From Orobanche coerulescens (Eukaryota; Streptophyta; Magnoliopsida; Lamiales; Orobanchaceae), in assembly GCA_033398695.1 (NCBI GenBank), contig CM065811.1, forward strand, positions 116,173,501 to 116,237,500: a stretch of DNA of 64,000 bases, given 5' to 3'. Numbering within the stretch: the stretch's first letter is position 1; each line of letters begins with the position of its first letter. The notes under the pieces are model-generated. The model was not told the origin of the DNA. It saw only the letters and a list, made by a program, of their open reading frames with translations, and ran no database searches. This document shows positions 22,037-34,633 of this stretch, one piece after another. A program made the translations under genes and the position numbers.

Positions 22037-24019
22037 TGTAACACCCCTAAGTTATTCAGGGTATATTACAGCGCCGTGAGCCCCGCCGTGGGACCCACAA
22101 GGCTAAACATACGCGAACTATAAACTTGACCGAGAAGGTCTACATACAATGGAAAGAAAGACGATACAAATGGTATTCAAAACCATAACCAATGAAACCA
22201 AATACATCACTGCACAAATCAATACCTCGGCAACACAGGCCGGAACATCAAGGAAACTGAAATACAATACTCGAGTATTTAAAAATCCATTCCAGTACAA
22301 CAACACTGAATGGAGGAATCCAAGAAAATAACCGGAGACAAGACACAGTATCACACTTGCCCATCATCTTCATGCCGACCGGGTACCCACCTGTCCGCTC
22401 TCACGGAACTGAAATACATGAAACGTATTTCCCCATAAAGGGTTAGCCGTCGAATAGCTAGTGCAAGTATATCAATATGAAACACAATACTCCTCGACAA
22501 TAAAGTAAATGTAAATCAATTCATCAATTCAAGACTAGTATTAGGAATAACTAAAATCTCATAAGACGTATGTGAATGCCGTAGAAACGGTTCGTTCACC
22601 TCATACGCCGTTACGTATGTGAATGCCGTAGAAACGGTTCGTTCACCTCATACGCCGATACATGTAGGAATGCCGTCAAAACGGTTCGTTCATTACATGC
22701 CAACAATATATCTATGAATGCCGTAAAAACGGTTCGTTCATGATATGCCATCAATATTTCTTACTTTCAAAGTCGAGAACGTACAATCATAAATGTATAC
22801 TTGCCTTAATAAACGTTACCGAAAATCCCGAAGAACACGGTTTGACCGGGAAGCTTGAACCACGAAGAAGACAACGAACGGAAGGGTTCCGACTTGAGTT
22901 CTTCACAAGGATTTCGTCCCTAAGTCATATCAATGATAAATCAACAATCGTACGATGAATAATAATCGTACAACGCACAAACCCCCCTCTTAGACCTTTT
23001 GTCGGACACCTTCAAGGCGTCGACTAATAACTCAACCAAAACGACGAATCAATACAATCCAACCGAGAAATAACGATGGAAATGATAGAATACACCTAAA
23101 TAATCATCAATCCATCACTAATCTAAATTACTACGGATTAAAAGGATGAAGTCAAACAAAATCCCCAATTTCCAACACAAAATTCAAAGTGTTCCTGAAT
23201 AATCTTTCAATAATCCGATGAATACTCCAACATGTCCATAATCATGCGTATATCACTTCATACCCCATGATTTTAACATCCAAAACATCATTACCCAATA
23301 CAAAATCGAAATCCAAGATGTTGAAGAAATTACCTCTTGAAGATCCAAGCACTATGATTCGAAGAGTACGCGATAGATCGATGATCCGAGCTTCACAATC
23401 GAAAAGAGATGAAGATAAATCACACACTCAAATGATAGGTGAAGAAACATCTTCCACTCAAGCCTCCTCTCTCGTGCCCAAGTGAAGAAATGGGAAAAAA
23501 TGAGGTGATCCGCTCAAGAAAACGCAGATATAGGGTTAACTGTCATGTGTGCCGCGGCTCAGTAGAAGTGTGCCGCGGCACAGGCCCAAAATTGCTCCCA
23601 GGGCTCGGCAGTGTGCCGCGGCTCAGCCGAAGTGTGCCGCGGCACAGGGTACAGACGGTTTTGGCCGAATCTGGAAAATGAGAGTGACTTAGCTATTTTG
23701 ACCATAACTCCCTCGTCCGGACTCCAATTGACTCACCGTTTGAACCATTGGAAAGCTAACTCGATGCTTTATAATATTGCAAAGATTCAGAATTTTTGGA
23801 GTTTCCAAAAATTAATGGTGATTTAACAAAGTCGAACTCATACGTGGAAAAGTCGCTAAAGAACACGGAATTCAGCAGAACAATACCGAAACGAACTCGG
23901 ATGACAAAAAGTGTAGAATTAATCATTCTCAGGATGATGAAACGGTCCCAAGCAAGTCGTCAAAACGGACTTTCGCCAACAAAGAAAAATTACCGGAAAT
24001 CGAATTTGCGGATATTACA
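22037..24019 (-). repeat. LTR-B, 5' copy
   Basis: 1983 bp, homologous throughout to 15656-17641, including the 47-bp tandem units and the GTGCCGCGGCAC array. The array here has fewer base changes than in the 3' copy. Followed by the right target copy AATAC (24020-24024). Confidence 0.93.
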
Positions 24020-24848
24020 AATACAACCACACCCGTACAACGGGAAAATATAGCAGCGGAAAAATAGAGTACAACTGAACCAATAAACAAAGTACGGTTC
24101 CTCATGTGATTAGTATCGATCATCTTTCATCATCCTTCGTGCCGACCCTGTGTTATGCTCCAAAACCTGAATACAAAAACAGACATCCACCCCCCGAATA
24201 CTCGGGGGTTAGCAAAACTCCACTGTTTTGCTAGTGCAAGAACAAAGTGCAAATACGGGCCATACAATTCACATTCCACGAACGATAATAATTCGGAATC
24301 CTCAAAGATTCAAATACAACAGGATGAACACTTTCCGAGGCAAGAGTTTGAGTAAATACTTCCCAAAATTTCAAGATCAAAATATCAAGGGAAACAATTT
24401 ATAAAATGATTTGAAATACCATCGGGAGTTTTAATAGAAAACAATTTAGGATTATCAAATCCTACTTTTCGAAAACCAAAAGACAAAAGGGGTCACCACC
24501 CCAAAGGTTTTACTTTCCATAAAATAACCTTTACCAAACCATTGGGATTTTAGCCCCAAATCCGTCAAATGACCTTTACAAAACCGTTGGGATTTTAGCC
24601 CCAAATATCATCAACTCACAGTACACGAGAACGAAAACAAGGTTCGTCTCCCAACATCAAAATCCACAAATAAAGGATTTAAAACAAACAACAAAATACT
24701 CTAGTGCCATCCTAGCCAAGTAAGCCAAACGAACACTTACCTCTTACACACTTAGTCGATGCATGCAATCATGAAAAACCATTCGAAAGCACTCATTACC
24801 GGAAATTCCATAATCAAATCACATATGCAAAATGCACCACAATTAACC

Positions 24849-24978
24849 GTCGATCCACGTCTCTGTGGACCCCTACCGAGACCCCGTCGGATCTAACCCG
24901 TAGTGGTTAAAAGCAAGCTCGTCGATCCACGTCTCTGTGGACCCCTACCAAGACCCCGTCGGATCTAACCCGTAGTGA
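24849..24978 (-). repeat. 72-bp direct repeat (2 units) in LTR-A
   Basis: Units start at 24849 and 24921 with GTCGATCCACGTCTCTGTGG and end GGATCTAACCCGTAGTG. Position in the LTR parallels the 64-bp repeats of LTR-E, but the sequence differs. Confidence 0.85.
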
Positions 24979-26018
24979 GCATACACACACACACACACGT
25001 TACTCATGCAATACTAATATGCTAAGAATGTAAGTTCATTAAGAATACTCACTAGAGATGGCCATTAACTCGACACCATTATCAAACTCTTCAAAACACC
25101 ATAACAAGATTAAATACGGAATACACAATTCCATAACTTTAAACAATAGGAGTATCATCATCAAATCCTTCAACATTCAAAATAACCAAATCATAATCAA
25201 TTCCCAAAACACACCATTCACAAAACACACACGCCATTTGAAAGAAAGCCTTTAACGAGGCCAAACCGAAATCTTTTGAAACTTCATTTCAAATAACCAA
25301 ACAAACACATCAAGACGACCACCGATCATCATATCCATAAAACGAGAAAAGTATGGGCAAGGTACTTGCCTCGAATAACCACAACGCGGAGAATCGACCG
25401 AAGTAGGTTGGCACGAACCGACTACGAACTCGCCGACTCCACCGAACGACAATCCACAACAATGAACTACGAACGAAAACAATAACAACGAAAATGAATT
25501 CCAAAGTACGACCCAAAGCCGCTGAATTCAAAGAACAAATGACGAAAGTTCAAGGATTTCCCAAGCGGCCAAGAACACGATTCGTTCGTCAAAACCCAAA
25601 ATTCCAAGTTGAAATATGGATATACAATCCATAGAATGTGTTTAACAACATCATTTAACCACAATCGATCCATCAAAAACGGATGAAAAACGAGATCGAG
25701 AACAAATCCCCCAAAAAGTCAATTTGAAGGAAATCGAGAAATATACTTCGATTCGACGAAGAACAATGGATTAAATGATGTTAAACACAAGAATACTATC
25801 AAGATTAATCATACCCATCACGAATTAATCAACAACACGGAACGAATCGGACAAAAATGCAAAAATCCCCAAATTCACGAAATTAGGGTTCTAAGGAAGA
25901 TTACCTTGATTCGCTGGATTTGTTGTTAAACAACATGGCTTCGTCACGCATGAATCGCCATCCGCGGACGGAGAAGGAAGGAAGTGAAAAACGAGATGAA
26001 ATGTGACTGCTCAGCCAC

Positions 26019-26390
26019 ATTTATACTGGGCCGGACTAGCGCGCTAGTCGCCGAGCTAGGCGTCTTCTCGGCCCGTGCCGCGATCCAATGGCCTTCTCGG
26101 ACTAGTCCGCTCGCCAGTAGCGCGCGAGCCTTTTCGCCGTGAAGGCGCTACTGCCGGCCAGAAGCGTCTGGCCCGACAGAAGGTGGCGCTACCCGCCGAG
26201 CTCGACCGATTCCGTAACCCCTGTGACTCCACTGCCTGCACCCGCAAGCGTCGTTAGCCGGCAGAAGGCGTGCGCTACACCCGCCGGTTAGGCGAAGGCC
26301 TTCCGGCCAGAAGGCGTGCGCTTACGCCGGTTCTCGCCGCACCCGTCCGGCGGTGCGCAATCGTCCGGCGATCCGCCTGCCCGGCCGCCC
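26019..26390 (-). promoter_or_regulatory. LTR-A U3 GC-rich array and TATA box
   Basis: TATAAAT on the minus strand at 26025-26019. Upstream on that strand is a GC-rich block with inverted repeats such as GACTAGCGCGCTAGTC (26034-26049) and repeated GGCCAGAAGGCGTGCGCT-like words. The related LTR-E has a different array (GTGCCGCGGCAC) at the same place. Confidence 0.65.
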
Positions 26391-26889
26391 CGCAACCGCC
26401 GTGGCTCGACGACCCGACATCAAAAACGGAACGAACACGACGAAAAGTTCGCGGACGACATCAACGACCCGAAATGAAAACATAATACCATATTTAATCA
26501 TACGAGACCAAGGAACGGGTCGAGACAACAATTACAGATACGGATACCCGTAACTTTCAAGAAATTACAAAATGGCCCAAAACGCCCGGAAATCACGATA
26601 CGTGATCGAATAACCAAACCGAAGTTCGCAACACGTCTAACAAAGTTAAACGGACTTACATGAAACTCGAAACAGCAGTTTCGAACGAGATTCGCAAGAA
26701 TCGAACTCAAGCGCGGAAAAGTCGCTAAAAAGCACGGAACTCAACAAAATGACACCGAAACGAACTCGGATGACAAAAGGTGTAGAATTAATCATTCTCA
26801 GAATGACGAAACGGTCATGAGCGAGTCGTCAAAATGGACTTTCGCCAAAAAAAACAAAATTACCGGAAATCGAAATTACGGGTATTACA

Positions 26890-26926
26890 TTCTACCCTCC
26901 TTAAAAGAAGTTTCGTCCCGAAACTT
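26890..26926 (-). promoter_or_regulatory. A polypurine tract and upstream hairpin
   Basis: Coding strand: AAGTTTCG-GGA-CGAAACTT (26926-26908), then CTTTTAAGGAGGGTAGAA, then the LTR TGTAATACCCG. Kept although the element encodes no proteins. Confidence 0.88.
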
Positions 26927-29178
26927 AAAACAAGTAGGGAGAAGAAATATTCCGCCAGGAAAAACTCAACGAGATACACAAGAATGCGTAACTAACGCCT
27001 AACGGCGAAATGTTAGAAACAACGCAAAGGAATATACGGCGTGAAAACACGCTCCACGACGACCAATACAACATCGCCGTTAGGGATATAATAAAACCAA
27101 CAAATGACAAGCGTCATAAAACGGATAATATAGTCAAGTCAATTATCCGAACAATCACAAAACACAACGAACGAAAATCAATAAGATTGACCGACCCGAC
27201 GGTACATCAATCAAAACGCGAGCCAACCGCTGAACAAATACGGAATCCCACCGCCCAAGGGTTGGAAGATCGAGAACGAGACTAATTTCCCGAACTTAAG
27301 GGAATTACAAAGGATCCTGAACGCTCAACAATCACGAAACAAGAACAAAAACCGAACAAACAAACGATCGAGACAACAAAAATCGAACAATCATGTCCGA
27401 AACACGAGGGATAATAAAATTCAAACAACAACTCCCAGGATGATCTGGTGAGAACTACAAGACATGCATTCCCATAAGATCCACAGGAAAGGGAATAGCG
27501 ATTGAAAAGTCACAACGACAAACGAGTTATTCCGAAACAATACCACACTCGTTCGATCAACAAAAGCAAGGGGCAGGACAAGCTCAGAAATGTCAACGAA
27601 CATAAATGAGTCGACAAAGTAGAATATACAGAAGTTCAAAATCCGATCCACTTCGAATAAAAGAACTAGTAGAACCAAATGATGTTACTCCCGAACAAGG
27701 TTCACAAGAATCGAGCTGAACCCGGAAAAGTCACATCGATAACCAGGTCGACCCACAACAAGATCACAACTCGTTCGAACGATGAAACCGAAATACAGAA
27801 CAAGTTCATAAAGTGTCAACGAACATGAGCGAATCGATAGACTGGAGAAAGAGAAAATATAGAAGTCAAAATGGTACGGGCATTACCTCCAACCTCGTCC
27901 ACGAAATTCACAAAAACGGGAGCAAGGTAACAAGACATTAAACAACCGACACGTAACGGAACCATCACCGACGCACACGGTCATACCAAACCAAGCTCTA
28001 ACATCTCGCACATGCGCGACAACGCAGAAATCACTATGCGACGACAATATTCAATACCAACATCCCACCTCTCACAGAGGCTAACACAACAAATGTGTGG
28101 AAAATGACTCAACGCTCACACCGCCAATTCGGTCATACTCGGGAGTAAACATCAAAATGACAACGCGAACATCATACATACATACCCAGCCCTCAAACGG
28201 GAATGAATAGGTTTTAAAAACGAAAACCTCATTTTGAAAATAATTTGAAGAATACCGGTTGATCTTGAGTATCACCTTTCAAAAAAATACAAACGTGAAA
28301 CATCGTTATCGAGACTTTGGAGAACCATTTCGCATTTCATAAAATTGAGGACACTTTCTCTTAGTGAAAACTTTCAGAATATTCGACCCTCGGGTCTAAA
28401 TAAAAGTGTTTCTAAAACATTGAAAATATCTCAAAGCATTTTGGTCCTCGAAGTAAAATTTTTTTGAAATATATTATGGCACCTACAATGTACCACAAGA
28501 AAACAACTCATTTGAAAAGTATGTCTCGAAATTTATTTTTCTAAGATACTCAAGGTTTTCAAAAATCCAATAGGCCAGAATACCCAAAACTCACACATAT
28601 CGACGTTCACTAAAAAAAACTCCTAGTACACGCATCAAAACATTCAAAATCAAGACAATACATGTCTTTAAACGTAAATAAACGATAAAATACCACATTC
28701 AGAACAAGACCACTGACCCCATTCGAGGCCTCTAAAGACCCTCCCGCACTGGCTAGTGAACAAGTCGAACGCGTATAAGCACAAAGCTTCCACAAGAGAA
28801 CTTGTAAAACGTGCAAATCGATTCGAAAATCATCAGCAACGGACAAAAACAACAATAAAAAGACATCACAAGCGACAACACTCCTCGTATAAATCAAATA
28901 CGAGAGTCGATTAAATACATATCGTGAAATCAAAATCCACAAGAGGATTCCGTCACTTAACAAATAATCATAAAAATAGCTCGTGTCACACGAGGCACAA
29001 CACAAAGAAGGGAGACTTACTTCCACAGGTCGCACGAAGATGATGATCGCCCCACGATACTAATCACGACCAACAAACTCAAACGACGCGTCGCGACACG
29101 ACTCAGTCAGATAGAATCCGACGAAACAAGACTCAAACAACACGACTTGACCCGACAGCCTAGGTTTCCTAAACCTAA
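26927..29178 (-). other. A internal region, non-coding
   Basis: About 2.25 kb with no gag, protease, RT, RNase H or integrase motif in six frames. The part 26927-28600 is homologous in reverse orientation to 48264-50390 of element E. Near the primer site the minus strand shows GTGCGACCTGTGGAAGTAAGTC, with the donor-like GTAAGT at 29021-29016. Confidence 0.75.
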
Positions 29179-29190
29179 GCTCTGATACCA
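29179..29190 (-). promoter_or_regulatory. A primer binding site
   Basis: TGGTATCAGAGC on the minus strand, four bases after the 5' LTR end. Confidence 0.92.
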
Positions 29191-29194
29191 TTTA

Positions 29195-29777
29195 TATAAC
29201 ACCCCCAATCCGCTCAGGGATATTACACGCCGTAGAACCTTTCCTCAAGGATCTACCAGGCTGGTAACGACATATAACAACTCAACCATGCCTTTAAGGC
29301 TAAAACGACTCAGTAGACCGATTTGGTCTTTCAATAAATACATACAACTCAAATACAACTCATGCCCACGCAGGGGTCAAATACAACCACACCCGTACAA
29401 CGGGAAAATATAGCAGCAGAAAAATAGAGTACAACTGAACCAATAAACAAAGTATGGTTCCTCATGTGATTAGTATCGATCATCTTTCATCATCCTTCGT
29501 GCCGACCCTGTGTTATGCTCCAAAACCTGAATGCAAAAACAGACATCCACCCCCCGAATACTCGGGGGTTAGCAAAACTCCACTGTTTTGCTAGTGCAAG
29601 AACAAAGTGCAAATACGGGCCATACAATTCACATTCCACGAACGATAATAATTCGGAATCCTCAAAGATTCAAATACAACAGGATGAACACTTTCCGAGG
29701 CAAGATTTTGAGTAAATACTTCCCAAAATTTCAAGATCAAAATATCAAGGGAAACAATTTATAAAATGATTTGAAAT
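29195..29777 (-). repeat. A 5' LTR, truncated by D1
   Basis: 583 bp matching the 3' LTR with about 6 differences. The terminal TG is TA here (29195-29196). Interrupted at 29777 by the LTR of D1; 29773-29777 (GAAAT) is the likely left target copy of D1. Confidence 0.9.
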
Positions 29778-32249
29778 TGTAATACCCAGTTGTAATCCAG
29801 TAATTATCATTCAGTAATTGTCATTCAGTATTTATCACTCAGTAATTTCACTCGTTATTGATCATTTGTCACTCATATTCATTCATGGCATTCATCACTC
29901 AGAGTAATTGTATCGTGTATCAATCTTCGTTCATCACTAATCTAATTGGAGTTTCGTGCCGTGTTTATCATCGTTGTCATTTCGTTGTGGGCTGTGCGTG
30001 AGGAGTAGCGCACGCTACGTACTCTTTTTAGCGTACGCTAATTGAGTACAGGTAGCGCACGCTACCACTCAGCATTAGCGCACGCTAATGTTACCCTGGC
30101 TGCAGTCCAGAAGGTACTGGACTACAGGTGAGTTATTAGTAGCACACGCTACGAGTGGTAAGTAGCGCGCGCTAGTGGGTTGTAGTAGCGCACGCTAAAT
30201 ATGTGGAGTAGCGCGCGCTAAGGACGGATCAGGTTGAGTCCAGTGGCTCTTTGGCACCTTTGATTAATTCATAGCGCACGCTATGAGTGATATTTAGCGT
30301 ACGCAAGCGGTGTAGTAGCGTACGCTACTTGTTGGTTGTAGCGCACGCTACCGAAGTCAGATCAGAGGACAGACAGTTTCTGGATTCCAGTACTGGGCAT
30401 CACATAATTTGTTAGCGCACGCTAATAATGGGTTTTAACGCACGCTAGTGGTATGGCCGTAGCGCACGCTACAAAAAGGTATGTAGCGCGTGCTACCGTG
30501 TTCGGACAGTGGGTACTGGACTACCCAAATTACCCGTTAGCGCACGCTACGCACAAGGGCTAGCGCACGCTAACCTGGATTGGCTATATATTGGACAGTT
30601 AGCCTGAGTTCGTCATTTTATCATTCTTTCTCATTCCCTCATCGGTTTCGGGCGATTTCGGACATTTTGGAGAGTTCTCTTCGAGCTTCTATCATCCATC
30701 ATCATCTTCAAGCCTTTGAATTGGATTATCATCACTTCATCATCTCCTTAACATCGAATCAAAGGTATTAATCTCTTGGATCTAGAATTTCGGATTTTTG
30801 GGTTTTTCCTTCCGATTTCTTCGTGTAAGCTTGGATTATCATTGGAATATATTATATATGGATTATCTACCTTGGATAAATATATTCTTACGGATTTAAT
30901 GGCTATTTTCGGAATTATTTCAAGAACCCTTGGGGTTGACTTCGGTTAATTGGGGATTTTCCGATTGATGTTGTTGTAATCTTGAATTATGGATTCCTAT
31001 TGGATTAATGATATCATTGGAAGTGTTTTGATGGTTTGAAATACTCATTTTGGTGTTGGTTTCGATATATTCGGGATTAGATATTTTCGAAGTCGTGTGG
31101 TTGGTTACGTATTCGTTAGAATGCCCCTATGAGTTTGATTATCGTTGTTTCGACCTTTGGGTTAGTCGTGTTTTGTTGCTTGATACGTGTATTGAACGGT
31201 TGTTGGTAATTATTGTTATTCAAGGTTGTTCGAGCGACCGGTATCTCGTTTAGGACGTTGTTCGTGGAAGGACTTTGTCATCGGTATTGAGTAAGTTAAC
31301 TCTTACTCGGTTAAAAGGATACTCATTCTTTTTGTTGTTGATTGCTCATAATTATAATTCATTCATCATAGTATTAATCATATTGAGACTTGTAATTGTC
31401 GAATAATCATTCCATTCACGAGGAACGACGGTTCCAAATCATTTCATTGGGTTATCAACCAAGTCACTATTATTTTCATCTCGGTGAGTCATCTTGGTCT
31501 TGTCGAATTATTATTCATTGGTATTCATTGTGGTCATTCTCGTTCATATGACCTTCTGGGTTCATATTGCGTGGCCGGGTGTGGCTGTGTGGAATTTTTA
31601 GTCGGGCACACGATGGTCATGTTTTGGGTTCACCGATACATTGGACCGTGCACACGGTAACGCTTACCTCCGTGAGACTAATTAGGTACAAGGACGGGTG
31701 TGTCCGGTCATTCGTCTTGTACACTTGCACAGAACATTACGGGCGTACTATGATACTCCTCTTCAGCATAATTCATAACTAAGGATATTTCATAACTTCA
31801 GTTAATTCATGATTGTGTAATTTCAACCCTTGAGGATTGTTGTTCTTTGTAACTGACCCCGTTGGGGAATCTTTGTTTTCAGGTCACGGCAAGGCAAAGG
31901 CACGGGAAGAGCATGTTGACGGTGAGGAGTCCCAATGATACTAGTAGGGGGGCTCAGTCATTCCGTTTATTTCAGTCATTTCAGTCATTTCCGTCATTTG
32001 TATTTTCCGCTGCAAATTCCGTTTGAGATGCTCATTTGTTCAGGGTGGTGTATTTTATCTCCATATAAAATATACTAGTATTCTGTTTTGTCCTGGTGTA
32101 ATGTACTTAAACTCCTCATCGGAGTACTTGGTAATATAATGTGGTTCGGTACTACAATTATATTATTTAATTCATCATTTTCATTTGCCTGGTGGGTCCT
32201 GGTCGGGATTCACAAAGACCGTAATATCCGCCTAGTTTGGGGTGTTACA
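29778..32249 (+). repeat. D1 5' LTR
   Basis: 2472 bp, TGTAATACCCAG to GGGTGTTACA. U3 holds repeated CAGTAATT/ATTCAGTA words (29795-29850), an 18-unit inverted-repeat array and a TATA box at 30585; the rest is R-U5. Matches 46848-48263 closely, with a few changes in the array and around 30250-30265. Confidence 0.92.
30005..30592 (+). promoter_or_regulatory. D1 U3 TAGCG-NN-CGCTA array (about 18 units) and TATA box
   Basis: About 18 copies of TAGCGCACGCTA and variants (centre CA, TA or CG) between 30005 and 30571, irregularly spaced. Flanking bases are often complementary too (G...C, T...A, A...T), extending the dyad. The array ends 14 bp before TATATATT (30585-30592). Confidence 0.85.
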
Positions 32250-32253
32250 GAGT

Positions 32254-32265
32254 TGGTATCGGAGC
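32254..32265 (+). promoter_or_regulatory. D1 primer binding site
   Basis: TGGTATCGGAGC starts four bases after the LTR end; one mismatch to the Met-type site. Confidence 0.88.
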
Positions 32266-32388
32266 GTGGTTTTGAATACTACCCTCCAAGTCATGTCTTA
32301 TTTGAAATCATCGTCATCGGACTAGTATCATTGGACTTTCGCGTCACGTGTGACCTGTGCAAATTCCGAGCCAATCAGACCAAGAACA

Positions 32389-32742
32389 GTAAGATTTCTA
32401 ATGCCATTGTATAATTTCTGGAAATAATCATTCATTCATAATTCATCAGTTAACAATCCTCAATCATCATTGTCATTTTGACCAGGACGATCAGATTAAC
32501 TCATTAATCACTCAATTCATTTCATTATTCAGTTGTTGATGAGGAAGATCAAATCATTAATCTTGTTAACTCGTTCAAGATAATCATTTCAGTAATTTCA
32601 TCAGGTAATCATGTCACGTCAATTAATCATTCATGTAACCACTGTGTTAGAGCGCGTAAGCTCATTTTCATCATCTCAGGTCATAATCATAACGTGTTAT
32701 TCATGCGGGAAATATAATCATCATGTGACTTTCCTACTTCAG
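32389..32742 (+). other. putative leader intron of D1
   Basis: Donor-like ACA|GTAAGA (GT at 32389) and acceptor TTTCCTACTTCAG ending at 32742, one base before the gag ATG at 32744. The interval contains several upstream ATGs (for example near 32400 and 32610) that splicing would remove. F has the same acceptor-ATG arrangement. Prediction only. Confidence 0.45.
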
Positions 32743-32743
32743 T

Positions 32744-34080
32744 ATGGAGAGGGCAAGAAGAGGACGTGGAGGACGAGGCCGTGGAGCGGGCCGAATCCCG
32801 AGAGCTCGTGTGAATACATGTGCAAACGCGAGGAATAACGCTAATTCATCGAGCAGTGATGCTGCCACTCATTCAGCTGGACGCGATCATTCACTAACGG
32901 GGAGTCGTACCCGGGACACGGCTCAGTCAGAAGGTGTCCGGGTTGACCCACTCGCTTTTATGCAGGGCATGATGGCCCAAATGACTCAGATGGCACAACT
33001 GATGGAGACGATGCATAACTCCGTCAATCAAAATCAACAGGCTCCTCCGCCGCCACCTCAGAGGCAGGAGAGGAATGTGAGCAATATCATCGGCGACATC
33101 TCTCGCCAGAGGCCACCTACTTTTGATGGCTCATCTGAGCCGGCAGATATTATTCATTGGCTCGAGCATTTCGAGAATTTGTTTGCTATGGTAGAGTGTC
33201 CCGAAGGACACAAAGTTTCTATTGCGGCTTACTACCTGGGTAAGAGCGCACATTCTTGGTGGTTGTCGTTGAAGCCCACCGAAGGATCATGTACTTGGGA
33301 TCAGTTCAAGACTCTCATGATAGAGAGGTATTATCCAGCCCCACTCAGGGAGGCTAAGCTATCATAATTACTCACCCCCGACCCCTCAGCAAACGAGGAT
33401 GTTCTCGCCATTGCCGAGAAGTTTCAGGAACTTCTTCCGTTCGCCTCATCTATCATTCATTCCGAGGCAGATAAGATTAAGTATTTCAGTAAGAGACTGA
33501 AACCCCGTATGAGACTTCAGTTGCTTAATCATAATTGCACCACATTGGCTGAATTCATTGAGAAAGCTCTTACCTATGAGCTTACTGCTAAGGAGATTGC
33601 TAAGCAGCAACCTTCGTCTGCTAGCAAGAAATCGAAGAATCGTAATCAGTCTGAAGGCGGTCAGACAACCTTCAAGAAACCCCGTGCGAGCTCGGCTTTT
33701 TCTGAGCGCCCTCCTGTGTCGTCTAAACTCGCAGAATCTCAGTCACGAGCGGCCAATTCGGCCATCACCTGTTATAACTGTGGGGATCTTGGTCATGTCA
33801 GCACCAAGTGTCCCAGACAGTCTGTCACGTGTCATAACTGTGGAATTGTGGGGCATAAGGCCCGTTTTTGCCGTAGGGACTCCAAACCTACTCAGACGTC
33901 ATCTCAGGCCCCTAAGGAGTCACCTGCTCGTAATCAAAGCCACTCAATCGGCTGTTTAAAACGACAGGAGCAACTAAAGGTGGAGCCTATAGCCAAGAAC
34001 GGAGCGTCGGTCGGGACCAAGCAAGCCCGGATTTATGAGATGAAGAAGACCGATGATCCGAGAGGCCCGAATGATCTCGT
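32744..34080 (+). pseudogene. D1 gag with two zinc knuckles, one stop codon
   Basis: Starts at ATG 32744 (MERARRGRGGRGRGAGR). A retrotransposon gag domain follows (PPTFDGSSEPADIIHWLEHF to MIERYYPAPLREAKLS). A TAA at 33365-33367 interrupts it; the same frame then continues through LKPRMRLQLLNH to two CCHC knuckles, CYNCGDLGHVSTKC (about 33772-33813) and CHNCGIVGHKARFC (about 33829-33870). The stop fits a C-to-T change of CAA. Total about 440 codons, normal for Tekay-type gag. Confidence 0.87.
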
Positions 34081-34110
34081 GTACACTCGATATTCTATCT
34101 CAACCTCGTG

Positions 34111-34633
34111 TGTACCCTTTTTGATACCGGTGCATCGCATTCATTCATTTCCGAGTCATGTTTGAGTAGACTACGTGCGGGTAGTGCTACTAGTTTTGAG
34201 CCTTATGTCATTTGCCTACCCGATGGTAGACGAATTATCGAATCGTGAGATTCGTAATTGTCCGATTCTGGCCATGGTCGTGTGTGGCCAGCGGACCTAA
34301 TCGTAGTAGATTTTCTGAGGGACGACGTCTGGGTATTGATTGGATGGATCGTCATGATGCCATCATTAGTGTCCGTAAGCGTATGATCACTATCATTTCA
34401 GACGATGGGGTTGAATGTGTGTTTCAGGGAGGTAATCCCGGCTGTTCTGGTAAGGTCATTAATTTGATGAAAGCAGTGAAATTACTCAATCAGGGGTGTG
34501 TTGGCTATTGGTGCTATATGACCAAAACCGAGAAATCATCAGTAATGTTGACGGATATTCCGGTAGTGAGGGAATATGCCGATGTTTTTCCAGACGAGTT
34601 ACCTGGTTTGCCTCCACAGAGGGATGTGGAATT
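34111..34633 (+). pseudogene. D1 protease and start of RT, frameshifted (before F)
   Basis: The aspartic protease active site DTGA (34123-34134) is readable in a frame differing from the preceding gag frame. A later block (34245-34633) has LGIDWMDRHDAIISV, the usual protease C-terminal motif, and the linker VREYADVFPDELPGLPPQRDVEF. Element F interrupts it here; the sequence resumes at 43989. Confidence 0.82.

Larger units (their letters stand above)
15656..24019 (-). mobile_element. element B: composite gypsy derivative with three LTRs, TSD AATAC
   Basis: Order on the plus strand: LTR-B (15656-17641), PPT, internal-1, primer-site-like TGATACCA, LTR-C (20083-21504), PPT, internal-2, primer site, LTR-B (22037-24019). 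Outer LTRs are near-identical and the target duplication AATAC is perfect (15651-15655 and 24020-24024). The middle LTR is a different, related family. No gag or pol anywhere. The whole therefore behaved as one insertion into the 3' LTR of A, or was rearranged after inserting. Confidence 0.85.
24025..26889 (-). repeat. A 3' LTR, main part
   Basis: Continues the LTR broken at 15655. It matches 29385-29777 over the first part and resembles LTR-E (50428-53289, opposite strand), most clearly at both ends. Contains a 72-bp direct repeat (24849-24978), a (CA)n run near 24980-24998, a GC-rich U3 array (26035-26390) and a TATA box. Ends GGGTATTACA at 26889. Confidence 0.88.
15466..29777 (-). mobile_element. 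element A: non-coding gypsy derivative (LARD-like), split by B, cut by D1
   Basis: Minus-strand element: a 3' LTR of about 3055 bp (15466-15655 plus 24025-26889), PPT, about 2.3 kb of internal DNA with no gag or pol, a perfect Met-type primer site, and the first 583 bp of the 5' LTR (29195-29777) before D1 interrupts it. I count about 6 differences across the 583 bp shared by the two LTR copies (near 1%), so the insertion is young. Large LTRs with a coding-free internal region that keeps primer site, PPT and leader fit a large retrotransposon derivative moved by another element's proteins. The left target copy is CATGA (15461-15465); the right one is not in the window. Confidence 0.8.

Noticed and set aside
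26056..26553. Arg/Pro/Ala-rich ORFs on both strands in LTR-A
   Set aside because: GC-rich U3 array with stop-free frames by composition; overlapping on both strands and absent in LTR-E.
30005..30571. CRISPR-like array of short palindromic repeats
   Set aside because: Repeats are only about 12 bp, variable and irregularly spaced. They lie in a plant LTR next to a TATA box, and there are no cas genes.
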